Source: Emydura subglobosa
Lineage: Eukaryota > Chordata > Testudines > Chelidae
Direction of reading: 5' to 3'
NCBI GenBank assembly: GCA_007922225.1
Contig: ML679960.1
Coordinates: forward strand, 14,032-78,031
DNA length: 64,000 bases
Positions 1-10,919 of this stretch are shown here, one piece after another (positions within the stretch are counted from its first letter, which is position 1; each line of letters begins with the position of its first letter). Both the position numbers and the translations under genes were made by a program. Below the pieces are notes generated by a model, which did no database searches, had not been told where the DNA came from, and saw nothing but the letters and a program-made list of their open reading frames with translations.

Positions 1-55
1 ATGATACTTCAGAGTTACAAGTAATCATCTATTCATTGTCCCTAAATTCTAATCC

Positions 56-1010
56 TAGCTCTAACGCCTCTCCCTAACCCTCGCCCTCACCTTAATCCTC
101 GCCCTCGCCTTCGCCCTCACCTTAAATCTGACCCTCGTCTTCGTCCTCACTTTAAATCTCACCCTCGCCTTCGCCCTGACTTGAAATCTCGCCCTCGCCT
201 TCACCCTTAACTTAAACCTCGACCTCACCTTCGCCCTCACCTTAAATCTCGCCCTCGCCTTCGCCCGCACCTTAAATCTCGCCCTTGCCTTCGCCCTCAC
301 CTTAAATCTCGTCCTCGCATTCGCCCTCACCTTAAATCTCACCCTCGCCTTCGTCCTCACTTTAAATCTCGCCCTCGCCTTCGCCCTCACTTTAAATCTC
401 GGCCTCAACTGAATCCCTCGCCCTCGCCTTCTCCCGCAAACTAATTCTCACCCTTGCCTTCGCCCTCACCTTAATCCTTGCCCTCGCCTTCGCCCTCTCT
501 CTAATCTTCACCCTCGCCTTTGCCCTCCCTTGAAATCTCGCCCTCTGCTTCACCCTCACTTGAAATCTCACCCTCGCCTTCGCCCTCACTTGAAATCTCA
601 CCCTCTGCTTCGCCTCTCTTGATGTCTCGCCTTCGCCCTCACCTTAAATCTCGTCCTCGCCTTCGCCCTCACCTTAAATCTCACCCTCGCCTTCGCCCTC
701 ACTTGAAATCTCACCCTCGGCTTCGCCTCTCTTGAAATCTCGCCCTCGCCTTCGTCTCACTTGAAATCTCACCCTCGGCTTCACCTCTCTTGAAATCTCG
801 CCCTCGCCTTCGCCCTCACTTGAAATCTCACCCTCAACCGAATTCTCCCCCTCGCCTTTGCCCGCAAACTAATTCTCGCCTTTGCCTTCCCCCGCAAACT
901 AATTCTCGCCCTTGCCTTCGCCCTCAACCGAATCCTCACCCCAACCCATCGCCCTCTCCTCACCCTCGCTCTCACCCTCTCCATATTCCCCAAAGGAGAC
1001 AATAAATTCT
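56..1010. repeat. 30-bp minisatellite of telomere-like hexamers
   Basis: Tandem array with a 30-bp period made of about five pyrimidine-rich hexamers, including CCCTCG, CCTTCG, CCCTCA and CCTTAA. The left end contains CCCTAACCCTCG, so the unit looks like decayed CCCTAA telomeric sequence that was re-amplified as a higher-order unit. Because the period is a multiple of three, both strands read open for long stretches, with Arg/Lys/Ala/Phe-rich peptides on one strand and Pro/Ser/Leu-rich ones on the other. These are by-products of the repeat, not genes. Copies become more diverged after about position 480. Confidence 0.9.
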
Positions 1011-1047
1011 CCAACTTCATATTCCCCAAAGGAGACAATAAATTCAA
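982..1047. repeat. Short tandem duplication at the minisatellite edge
   Basis: The motif CATATTCCCCAAAGGAGACA followed by ATAAATTC occurs twice about 36 bp apart, at about 981 and 1017. It marks the right boundary of the minisatellite. Confidence 0.8.
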
Positions 1048-2560
1048 TACTCCCCAACTGAGACGTGGGTAACCTCAGTTTACCTGAGTTTACCTTTGAC
1101 TACACCACTGAATGTTAATTACCCCAGTTTACAGATGGGGAAAGTAAAGTGCACTGACTTTGCGTGCCCAATTTGAGATGCTTTGGAACTGATTTTTTCA
1201 AAGGTGCTGCCCACTTGTAACTTGTTTATTTTGGGTCAGCATCTGCCTAATTTACTCACGATGAGTAGCACCTTAATCTACAAATATTCCTGTTGACCTC
1301 AAGGGGGACTATTCAAGAAATGAGGTGGTTCTCAGTGTGACTGATATTATCAGAATCTGGCCCTTTATTGAAGCTGTTGGTGCTAAGCACTACTGAAAAG
1401 CAAAGCCAATGAGGCCCAAGCTGCCCACCCAGAATATCAGTAAGCACTTCTGAAAGTTTTAACCTTAGGAACTTACCTGAAGTTATGAATATCCGTAGTA
1501 AAACTGAGAGCAGCCTCCTGACTCCCACTCTACTGTTATACCTTTGTATAGATATTTACACCTGTGCAAATCAAGTTTGAAGTGCTACCAAAGCAGAATG
1601 GTTGCATTTTATACACACTTTGCATAAGTGTAAATGATACACGAGGTGCAAAACAAAGGAGAATCAGGCCCAAGAGCATCCTTCCTCTCATGCTAGGCTT
1701 GTTCCCATAATATATTCCTCAATTCAGAATAATTCCCTCTGGTATATTCTCCAGAGAAGAATGGTTCACTGGTATATTTTCCAGTGCTAGGATTGCTCCT
1801 TATGACACAAAATGTAGTCTCTGATTTACAGATCAGCAATTGTGCACAAAGCACCTATGCCACAGAGGGATAGTTGGTCCCATGGGGCTTGCTTGCCTCC
1901 TTATTACCAGCTGCAAAAGTACACTAATAGAAAATACAATTAATTCAATACTTTCCTACTATTTCTTTGACATACCAGCACTTGCTGTATGTGTCCCTGG
2001 GAATTTACAAAAGGAAATAGTCCATGAAATAAAAAAGGTGATTCATGACTAGAGCTGGCCAAAATTTTCTGAACAATTTGTTATCGAAAAGTTCTTTTTT
2101 AAAAAGCCATTTTTTTCTGAAAAATTACTGACATTGTAGCAATTACTTTTTTCACCATTAGAAATTTGCTTTTTGAAAAAGAGACCTTTTAGTCACATTT
2201 TTTTTTAATCTAAAACATTCTTGAAAATAGTGTCAAACTATTTCCTTTGCCAGAAACCCAGTTTTTGATAAACTAAACAATTCAGTTTCAAATTTTTAAT
2301 ACAATTTTTTGGCAAAGATTTTTAAGAGGAAAAATTAGTCCATTCCAAACCCTTTGGCCAAACCCGAAAAGAACTGATCACCTTTTTCACAAACAGTGCA
2401 AAGCTCTTTCCATGGCACTATGCCTCTGCTGAGCTGGCAAACTTAGAGCACCCTTACAGCAGGAGATGGTCCGCAGGGCACCTTATCAAGGCATGAATGA
2501 ACAGGACCTTGGTTTGCATGGCTTTATATCCAAGCAGGAGACACTGTCCCCCTTTTAGTG
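1048..2560. other. Non-coding stretch, only weak repeat traces
   Basis: No convincing exon is seen. Positions about 1115-1150 resemble the conserved core of a MIR-type SINE (CCCAGTTTACAGATGGGGAA). Positions about 2050-2345 are an AT-rich block of AAAATTTT-type sequence related in style to 45350-45730, probably an old interspersed repeat. Confidence 0.4.
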
Positions 2561-2563
2561 CAT

Positions 2564-2583
2564 GCTGCTGCTGCTGCTGCTGC
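2564..2583. repeat. (CTG)n microsatellite
   Basis: Just under seven CTG/GCT units in a row. Confidence 0.9.
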
Positions 2584-2708
2584 ACTATCAGAGGTCACAG
2601 ACATAACTCTCAGGTTTCTTAATTTAGAAATGTTACCATAAATGCTCTAGACTGGAAAAACAGGAAGGGCCTTACTGCTTCCTTCCCCAGAAAGAAACTT
2701 AACCCACC

Positions 2709-2712
2709 AAAA
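2709..2712 (-). terminator. Pol III terminator of tRNA-Val
   Basis: AAAA on the + strand is TTTT on the - strand, 15 bases past the 3' end of the tRNA gene. This is a minimal Pol III stop signal. Confidence 0.7.
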
Positions 2713-2727
2713 TGAAGTCATAAGCTT

Positions 2728-2800
2728 TGGTTCCACTGGGGCTCGAACCCAGGACCTTCTGCGTGTAAAGCAGACGTGATAACCACTACACTATGGAACC
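2728..2800 (-). tRNA. tRNA-Val, anticodon TAC
   Basis: The reverse complement is a 73-base tRNA. The acceptor stem GGTTCCA pairs with TGGAACC, followed by discriminator A. The D-arm contains the A box (TAGTGTAGTGGTTATC), the anticodon loop is CTTTACACG with anticodon TAC, and the T-arm contains the B box GGTTCGAGCC. There is no intron and no mismatch visible in the stems, and a TTTT stop lies downstream, so the gene looks functional rather than SINE-derived. Its 5' end abuts the CpG island, so it is transcribed away from the island. Confidence 0.96.
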
Positions 2801-3125
2801 GCCGCGCAGAAGCATATTTGCCATGGCTGCTCTTAGGCAGGATTCTACCGCGAGCGTCCCGCTTCCCCGCCCACGCCGCCGATCCCGCCCACGCCTCGCG
2901 AGCGAATGGCGGCGGGCCCCGGGGCTCGCCGCAGCAAGCGCGCGGCCGCGGCGTTCCCACGCGCGACGCCTCCCAAGGAAGGAGGAGAAAAGAAGCGAAG
3001 ACAGTGCCGCGCGCAGCGCGCGAGCCTCAGAGCAGCCGCTGTGCAGAGCGCGTGACTGCTGCCCGCGGCCCTGGGAGCGCGTGGTTCGCCCAATGCCTGG
3101 GCCGTGCAGTGACCCAGCTAAAGGG
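2800..3125. promoter_or_regulatory. CpG island, candidate Pol II promoter
   Basis: This is a GC- and CpG-dense block in an otherwise AT-rich neighbourhood. It contains GC-box-like CCCCGCCCACGCC runs, a CTCGCGAG palindrome near 2895, an ATGGCGGC motif (2906-2913) that fits the YY1 site found in housekeeping promoters, and a CCAAT box near 3090. The long open frames here on both strands come from GC content. The gene it serves is not proven. The next coding exon on the + strand is PPEF at 26645, so it could be a distal PPEF promoter or belong to a divergent neighbour off the left edge. Confidence 0.7.
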
Positions 3126-3398
3126 ACATGGAACTAGTGGCACCGGTTACATTGTTGGGAAGGAGACACCTGCATTGTCCCAATTCCACAGGTGCAACGT
3201 GCCGTGCCAGTGCGGGGCTCCCTGTTCTGGTGGAGGCCAGCACAGAGCATGTGCAGAAGAGGGTGTGGTTGTGTTTTCTGATTGCAATAGAAACTCTCTC
3301 GTTCATGCCCTGGCTGAGCCCGGGACGGACTTTGGGGCGGGGTAGGACACAGACAATAGCCAGGTTTTTAATTTCGTCTTCCCTGCAGCATCTCAGAG
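3000..3398 (+). other. Possible non-coding first exon ending at a strong donor
   Basis: A consensus donor, AGAG followed by GTGAGT, lies at 3399, just 3' of the CpG island. A TTCCCTGCAG acceptor at 3388 also allows a 10-base microexon. Either could form the 5' UTR spliced to 26645. This is inference: no start site is visible, and the 5' limit given is approximate. Confidence 0.3.
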
Positions 3399-3659
3399 GT
3401 GAGTATGTGGCTCAAGGTAATTAGAGTTTCTTAGGTAATTGGCCCAGGAGTATGAACTACTTGCTGCTGGTGTGTTTGATGGGCAGGAAAAAAGAAAATA
3501 TCAGGCAAGATATTCCATGCAATCACTTAGCACCCCCAGTGAGCTCCATGTGCAGAGAATGACCCTGCTTACCCCAAGAAGTATAGACTCTAAAATGACA
3601 ATAATCTTCCTAGGCCTTATATAAAGCTTTTAGTCCAAAGATCTCTGTAAATCATTTGG

Positions 3660-3770
3660 AAAGATGGATGTGGCTATTTCTGGATGAGGAAACTGAGGCC
3701 CCAGAGAGTTTTAATGGCTGCCTCCAGGTCACTAGCAAGCCAGTGGCAGAACAAATATAAATTTCTATTT
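3660..3770 (+). repeat. MIR-like SINE fragment
   Basis: Contains GATGAGGAAACTGAGGC followed by AGGTCACTAGCAAGCCAGTGG, the typical conserved MIR core in a diverged copy. Confidence 0.6.
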
Positions 3771-3774
3771 TGCA

Positions 3775-6170
3775 TTCAGAACGTTTGCATTTCAGACAGA
3801 CTTTCTAGCAAAAGGGGCCATGTCCGCACTGGGTACTGCGCTGTTCTAGCTATACCCATTTTTCAACATGGTTCTGGTCTGGAATCTGCACAACAGGACA
3901 GGTATTCTTTTCTGAGAATTGTGCTGTAGTCAATCCTCAAAGCACATAATAAAACTAGCACTATTTTATAATGTGGTTCAAAGACCAAAATCCCTTTTAT
4001 CTCTGCTGATCAGGAAAACTGGTAGAACCCCATGAGCCATGTTTTCCAGGGGCAATGAAATGCTTTTCTTGAACACACTTTTTGGGGGATGTGGGGAGGG
4101 CTTGATCCTACAATCATTTTATAAAACTATAATATAATTACCTACACTATTGGGATAGCATCAGTCGCAGGGCAAAACTTCTATAGCCACAGTAATCAAG
4201 GAGATTGTTGTTGACCTGGGTTGCAGCACTATCATGGTTAAACACGGTAATAACTTAGCTCAGTTCTCAAGTGTGAACAAAGTCACAGTACTGTGCATGA
4301 GTGCCAAGGGTCCTTCATACAGTTACATGTGACATTAATTGTAACTGAAGTTAACAAGGCTACTCATGTGCATAGAAGTTCAGCATGTGTGTGACTATTT
4401 GTAGGATTGGAGGCCTATGTTGTTTGTGCCTCTAAAAGATTTTCATGACATGTCTGAACGAGCAGTTAAGAAGTATTTAACGTTTTTAAGTAACACATTT
4501 TAATACATTTTTCAGCCTTGGACTATAAAGACCGTGATGGGGCAGTAATAGTAAGTAAATAGGGGAAAAATCAAACTTTATTTAATTCTTTTTTAAAATT
4601 ACAGTTTCAGGGCTGACAGCTTTGTTTTTATTTGCAGCCATGTTTGTGTGTCTCCGGCCAGCCCTCTGTTTTGCTTAGTTGTCTCATTGTGAACAAGAAG
4701 AGAACAGATTCTTACATTGATATATTTAATTTCAATACTCAGCTTGTTGACAAAATGGTTAAGGGGTAGGATGAGCATAGTGAACTACATACATGCTCCT
4801 GCTGTTTCTGGGAAACGATGCTGTGCGGGTTTGTTGTAAATTGGTTGTGAGAAAGTATTATGTAATATATTGCAGCTTGTTTTAACTTCTCTTCCAAACA
4901 TTTGTGATTTTTTCTTTTTTGGTGTGGAGGATAGTCTTTTTTTTAAAGGTAATAAGGAAATGGATAGATTTTGAGGCTTGTCAATCTTATATAGTGTCCC
5001 TTTAAGAAGTGAGAGAGTCCAGAATGGATCCAAAGTAGTGGTTATGATTTATCCTAACAATAATTATATAGTACATACTAGTGATTGAAGTTGTTTGCAA
5101 CCATTAAGAAAACAAACCAGATACATTTGCTTTCTAAATTTCTGCATAAAATATTAACATTTTCCTTTTTATGACAGAAGTAAAAATATGTAGAGAGAAG
5201 CCTAAAACTGTTCTTTAACCCACCCCATTTTGCCGCTTATTTTTTGGCCATAGGATCTGCTGTACCCAGGACAATAGGTGAAAGGGTAGCTAAAGGATAA
5301 GTTATAACAACTGTGAGGCATCTTGTTTTTAACTAGATCATTACTTTAACGTGGGTGTGTTCAGGGAACACAATATGTTGAAGGACAAGAGCTGTGGAGG
5401 GGCCATTTTCTTACAATTTAGCTTTGAGGATATGGTGTTCTGTCAGTAGAGGGCTCTCAGGACTCACTTTTATGAGTTGTTCGTTCCCTCTAGTTCCTGA
5501 TGCTCTACTTACCCAACCAGCTCTTCCTAATCTTTATGATATAGCATAAGTTTATGTAGGTACAATGAAGCACAGTCTGTCGGTATTCTGAATTACTCCT
5601 TTGCAACGCTGCATCATTGCAACTTTTTTTTTAGTGGCTAGTTAATACACCTCAGTAAGAACCTGATCCTGTAAACACTTGTACCTGTGCTTAACTTTAC
5701 TACCATGAGTAGTTCTATCAAAGTCGATATCACAGTAGTAAGTTTAGGATGTGTTTACAGGACTGGCACTTAAAAATGTAATTAGAAATGCCATGTTAGG
5801 AATAAGACTGATCAGGAACACATTACTCTTCATTAGCACAAGGTGCAGAAAAGAGAAATTTGTTTGTTTACATTTGTACTTAAGCACGTATATCTTCATT
5901 TCTTGTTACTAATGTTTTCTTTAAGTAACGCAGTGTATGATAATTGATTGTGACTAGGAAGAAAAGTGTTAGAAATTCATTTTTCATTAGGTGCGATTTC
6001 ACAATAGTGGGGGAAGGGATGGGGAGAAAATGACTTCCTGCTTCTTCTGCCACTTGTGCAATGGCCACAACTACCAGCTGGCGGATCCAGTTTTAGAAAA
6101 CAAACCAAAAACACACTTTCAGAGACTGGTTAGTCAGGGACCTTTAGTACTAATAGTTTGCTAATCCTGA
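3775..6170. other. Unique-looking non-coding sequence
   Basis: No exon with paired splice sites and no clear mobile element were recognised. The part around 5655-5760 (a balanced description of CCTGATCCTGTAAACACTT and neighbours) resembles a short ancient repeat also echoed near 44915. Confidence 0.3.
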
Positions 6171-6177
6171 TAATAAT

Positions 6178-6285
6178 TATACTTAGCTCATGTACAGGAG
6201 GTCAGTATCCTTATCCCTATTTTACACATGGGGAAACTGAGGCACAGAGATGGACGGCCCAGCTCCACAAAGAGACTTTGGAGCC
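6178..6285 (+). repeat. MIR-like SINE fragment
   Basis: Contains CATGGGGAAACTGAGGCACAG, the MIR/CORE signature. Confidence 0.6.
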
Positions 6286-6364
6286 TAAATCCCAGATTTA
6301 GATGCCATTGTGATCCACAAAAAACATGTTTAGTTGCAACCTAACTCCAGAGGCCTCCCTTATA

Positions 6365-6490
6365 ACCTTTAGCCCAGTGGTTAAGGAGTGTCACCCAAGA
6401 TGGGGAACACCTTAGTTTAAATCCCCCTTCTGTTTGAGGAGGAATAAGGATTTGAACAGGAGTTCTCCACCTCCCAGGTAAGTGCCTTTA
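6365..6490 (+). repeat. tRNA-derived SINE fragment
   Basis: Starts with an A-box-like TAGCCCAGTGGTTAAGGAGTG and continues with a degraded tRNA-like body. A related copy begins near 6608. Confidence 0.5.
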
Positions 6491-6604
6491 TCACTGGAGT
6501 ATAGTGTCATTCTCATGTTCTTTCTGGCTAAATGCTTATTTAATTATTTAATACAAAGCAAAACGGCTTCAAAGGGAGAGATTGAGAGGGACTCATGTCA
6601 CAAC

Positions 6605-6815
6605 GTGCCATAGCCCACTGGGTAGAGCACTCATCTGAGATGGGGGAGCCCCTCATCAGATCCCTCCTCCTGCAACACCTAGATTCCTTGTGGGTCTGGG
6701 CTGAAGTGGCTTGCCCAAAGTCATGCAGGAAGGCTGTTGCTTGAATCTGTGAATTAAAACCCAGGTTTCAGGCATCCCAGTCCAGTGCCCTCTTCACTAG
6801 ACTGTCCTCCTTTCT
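6605..6815 (+). repeat. tRNA-derived SINE, second copy
   Basis: The head ATAGCCCACTGGGTAGAGCA is a Pol III A box. The tail carries CTTGCCCAAAGTCATGCAGG and the CCCAGTCCAGTGCCCTC end shared with CORE-type SINEs. It shows the same head organisation as the copy at 6365. Confidence 0.6.
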
Positions 6816-6994
6816 CTGGTGGGTCTAGTTCCTGTGCCACTGTATCTATGTTAATATCTCTCTAAAATGGGTTGACTTTGAGCTATCCTTTAGTGATTAA
6901 CTCGCATGATAAATACCTTCAGTACTTTAAAAACATATATTTTTTTAATTTCAGTAGTTCCTGGAGGCCCCAGGGGAGATTCAGGACTGTTTGC

Positions 6995-7215
6995 CAGGCA
7001 CATGACAGACAGAGAGAGAGAGAGACAAATCCAGCTCTGAACAGGTTACAATCTAAATAGACAAGACAGACAAAAGTTGGGATGGGAGTCTGAGGCACAC
7101 AGACAGTTGAAATGAGTTGCCTGGGGTCACACAGGAAATGAGTGGGTGAGGTGGGACCAGAACTCAAATCTCTGACTCCCAGTCCAATGTATTCTCTAAT
7201 GCACCATACTACCTT
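6995..7215 (+). repeat. MIR/CORE-SINE-like fragment
   Basis: A (GA)n stretch at 7011-7024 is followed by GTTGCCTGGGGTCACACAGG and TGACTCCCAGTCCAATG, typical of a diverged CORE-SINE. Confidence 0.55.
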
Positions 7216-7224
7216 GTTGTACAT

Positions 7225-8160
7225 TCAAGAAAAGGGTACTTATATAGGATTAGACTTCACGTTAGAGTCAACTATATTTTATGAGGGGGAAAAATCAAAG
7301 TACTGAAATAAATATTTGAAGACCTCCCCTCACATCTGTGGTGTGATTTAAGATAGAGGAAATCTGAGTTTACTGTGCTCAGGGAGGCACATACTCAGAA
7401 TGTCTGAGTTTGGGTAGTTTGTATCTGAAACTCAACATTAGTTTAATTTGTCTGTAGTTTCCATTTTTAAAAACTTGTATGCACATTGCTATGTTTGATA
7501 TTATCTTGGCAATGTCACATCGTCCTCAGACTTTAATGGATTTCATGTTTCTCATGTCATTTCCCACTGAAAAGTCAAAGGAAGGCTTTGAATTTTTCTT
7601 TAAATTATTGTGATAATGGTATGTACCTTTCAAATGAAGAGAGAGTTTGTATTAGAGGCATGAACAAGTATTTACCCTCTCCCTTAATAGCTGTTTTTGA
7701 AAGTGAATTATTGTGTAAAATCATTGTTAGATCTCTTAATGAATATTAAACCTTCATCTTTTCAAAATACAAAAAGCACCAAGTACCTAAGAAACCTACT
7801 ATAAGAGATTATAAGTAAAGCGGGGGCTTCAGAGGTACAAAGTTATGCCTTTGTGTTTCTGTCTATAGTTTGGAGATAATGTTTTTCTTTTTTACTGAAG
7901 ACATCCTTTTGGTTTACGTGTTTTGGCCCAGTTTCTTTTTCTCGATTTCAAACCCCACACGCTTATGACTGAAGACACCCCTGTATTTACATCCTACATA
8001 CCATTGTAATAATCTTGGTACAAAATACGCCTTATGAGGTATCATCTGAAAACTAATAACTCACTGGTCAATAATATCATGATGAAATGCATTTAGCAAT
8101 ATTATATATAAAGTTATAAACATAAGATGAATGTAAGTCTGAAATGTATTTTAGACCATA
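7225..8160. other. Non-coding, nothing recognised
   Basis: AT-rich sequence without convincing exons or mobile-element termini. Confidence 0.3.
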
Positions 8161-8164
8161 ACTA

Positions 8165-8450
8165 CACTTAGAAGCTTACAGGGGCATAGCTGTGCCGATA
8201 CAGCTGTGTTGCTGTAAATGCGCTCATGTAGTCACATTATACTGACAGAGAGCTCTCCCATCGACACAATAAAACCAGTTTAACGAGCGGTGGTAGCTAT
8301 GTTGGCTGGAGAGCATCTCCTGCTGACACAGCACTGTGCACGCAAGCACTTATGATGGCAAAACTTATGTTACTCGGGAGTAGTTTTTTCATACCTCTGA
8401 ACGACAAAAGTTTTGCTGACACAAGTGCTAATGTAAACATGGCCTTACCA
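8165..8450. mobile_element. Diverged MITE of the 'chromosomal TCTACACT' family
   Basis: Shares its layout with 44632-44904 and 28736-28865: an imperfect fold-back with GGGGCATAGCTGTGCC, ACAGCTGTGTTGCTG, ACAGAGAGCTCTCCCATC and a GTAAACATGGCC end. It has no coding capacity. Confidence 0.5.
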
Positions 8451-9057
8451 GACAAATCTTGGTAAACTAGTTTCTCAAAGACAAGTTGATGCCTCTAGCC
8501 AGGTGTCATCAAAGCTGATGGGCAATCACCTGTCAAGTGGCCACTCTTTGGCAAGGAAGAGGGGCAGAGACAAACTGCTCTGCATTTTAGCAAACAAAAG
8601 TATGGAACCTCCTTCATCATGAGACTTCTTGTGTACATCCTCACAGCAGGAATTAACTTAATCTAGAGATAACCCTCCGGAAAATGCATTTCAAAGGAGG
8701 ACTGGATTAAAAAAGGGAGGGGCAAAAATACCCCTAGATATGTCTCTCTATCTGTCTTTCTTTTCTTTTTCAACTAAGATGACAAAGGATGCAGCCCGAC
8801 TTTGGGAGAGAGCCTGGCCTGAAATTGGTCGGACCTGTTACTGGGGGCATGTGGTAAGAATTTTTTCTTGAAGCAAGTCTAGTTTGTTAAGCTTTAGTGC
8901 TAGAAAGTGTTTTATCTTTATTTCTGTTGTGAACATTTCTGACTTCAATGCCTTGTACTTATACTCACTCAAAATGTCTCTCAGTGCAGTGATTAAACTG
9001 GGCTGTGTGGTAACAACCATGTAACGTAGGAAACTATTGGACATTGTTCCCTTACAG

Positions 9058-9452
9058 CAGGGGTGGGGAACCTCCGGCCCGCGAAAGAATTTGATCCGGC
9101 CCGCGGGCGGGCGGGAAGTGCACGCCGCCGAAACCCTGCCGCCGTCTGCCCATTTTCGGCGGCGGCGGGAGCTCGGAGGTGGTTACTGGTCTACGGCACC
9201 CCGCGGACACTGTAAAACCGCGCCGCCGAAAAAAAGGAAACGGCGGCGGCATTTCGGCGGCGGGGGTGGAGTCGGCGGCGGTGCGGTTCCGTGGGGTGTC
9301 GGGCAGTTCCCGCCGCCAAAACCCTGCTGCCGTTTGCGCCTTTTCGGCGGCGGCGGTGGGGAGAATTCGGCGGCGGAATCGGCGAATTGGCCCGCGAATG
9401 CAGGTACCAATGTCAAAATGGCCCTTGGCAAGGAAAAGGTTCCCCACCCCTG
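9058..9452. mobile_element. hAT-type MITE with perfect TIRs and 8-bp TSD
   Basis: The ends are CAGGGGTGGGGAACCT and AGGTTCCCCACCCCTG, a perfect inverted repeat. The 8-base target duplication CCTTACAG flanks it at 9050-9057 and 9453-9460. The 395-bp body is dominated by CGGCGG runs with dense CpG and has no transposase. Open frames through it come from the GC-rich triplet composition. Intact CpGs and an intact TSD suggest a fairly young insertion. Confidence 0.95.
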
Positions 9453-9460
9453 CCTTACAG

Positions 9461-10740
9461 GGCAAAGGACCTGGTATATTTGAACTGTCCAGGAAAGGGC
9501 TGGACAGTAAAGAACACATATTTGGGGGGAAAATTTGGGAATGGGAGTTTGTTGGGGTCACCTTGCAAGTGATAACTAAGGCTGGTGGAAGCCAGAGTGT
9601 GCTGGCAGACTGCAACTATACACAGACACTCAGGTGTTATGACATTCTGAGGTGCAGTCCAGACTTGTGAGGGTTGTTACCACCTGCCCTGCAAGCTGAG
9701 GTGCCTCACAACGCTTTGCTGCTGTAGCTCCCAACCTAGGTCTCTCATAAACAGCAAAACGGCACACCGCTCCACTCTTCCCATCTTGTTTGTTTCCCTT
9801 TTATTGTGTGATTGGATGGCAAGGCCTGCAGGTGTGAACTGAAAGGCACTTCATACACTTCTAGATGCCGTTAAAAATAATTATTTTCTGTGTTTTGTGG
9901 CAAAATGGGATAAGAAGAGGAAAAGCAAGGTCAGAGCTCTGAAGGAGTGCATTCTCTGACTTGTGGTCGTATTCCATCCCTGAAAAATATCAGTGAAATC
10001 ACTTTGTAACTGGAGTCTCTCAGAAATAAGTCTGAAACTGAATTTGAATTATGTAGGTGACATGCATGTATGGTAATCTGTTTAATAACTTAGGTCCTGA
10101 AACTATGTGGAACAAAACATGTCATTCATGATGACCGCATGTATGCCACATTTCAGGTGGATGTAATTATGAGAGAATACCTAACCTTTGCACTAGCTGT
10201 GTTTGTTTATGGTTCTAGTTGCACCGGCTCTCTTATTTCAGATGTAGGTTGTTGCCTACTAACTGTTTCAAGAATCAGCTCTCAGTATAATTCCTCTCAG
10301 TGCCTTAATGGTGCATGGTATAACCTATGTTAAGCAAAAGGGTATGTGTGTGGTCCTGGTGATGGAAGTTGTGTTCTGCCTGCAATATGTAAAAGAGGGA
10401 AACACTTTATTAGTTCCTGGGACTGGAACACAGAAGGGGGTTAACTTGGAAAATGCATTCACTTCTGTTTCCTCAAGTTGCATGGTATCATGATCCCTTT
10501 TGGTAATTGGAGAGATGACCCAGAGACCATTTCCTTTATCAAGTTCCCACTAAGGCTAGTCACTCCAGACCACTAAGACAGAAAACGAGGGACTTTTACT
10601 AATAGAGAGCAGACAGACAATGGATATTTGTATCCGATGCAAGCTAACAATGAAGGACTTGATCCAACTCCCATTGAAATCAAAGGAAGCCTGTATCTTC
10701 TTATTTTGAAATATTAGAAAATGCTCACAAGCATTGATAT
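9461..10740. other. Non-coding stretch
   Basis: No exon supported. A CR1 fragment starts at its right end. Confidence 0.3.
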
Positions 10741-10742
10741 GT

Positions 10743-10918
10743 CATAGAATCATAGAGTTGGAAGGGACCTCAGGAGGTCATCTAGTCCAACCCCCTGCTC
10801 AAAGCAGGACTAACCTCAGCTATATCATCCCAACCAGGGCTTTGTCAAGCCTCAGCTTAAAAACCTGTAAGGATGGAGATTCCACCACCTCCCTAGGTAA
10901 CCCATTCCATATGGAGTA
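10743..10918 (-). mobile_element. CR1 LINE 3' end
   Basis: On the + strand it begins TCATAGAATCATAGAGTTGG and continues AGGTCATCTAGTCCAACCCC. Read on the - strand this is the canonical CR1 3' terminus ending in tandem ATTCTATGA. It is a 5'-truncated fragment with no coding domain left. Confidence 0.92.
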
Positions 10919-10919
10919 A

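Noticed and set aside
61..735. Arg/Lys-rich and Pro/Ser-rich open frames on both strands
   Set aside because: They are the 30-bp minisatellite read in frame. No start context, composition or similarity suggests a protein.
2564..2583. Triplet expansion locus
   Set aside because: Fewer than seven CTG units and no transcript context; an ordinary microsatellite.
2776..3345. 189-residue open frame across the tRNA and CpG island
   Set aside because: It starts inside the tRNA gene on the opposite strand and owes its length to high GC. No known domain and overlapping open frames in all phases.
9037..9670. Several long open frames near 9.0-9.7 kb
   Set aside because: They lie in the CGG-rich hAT MITE with TIRs and TSD; all frames are open for compositional reasons.
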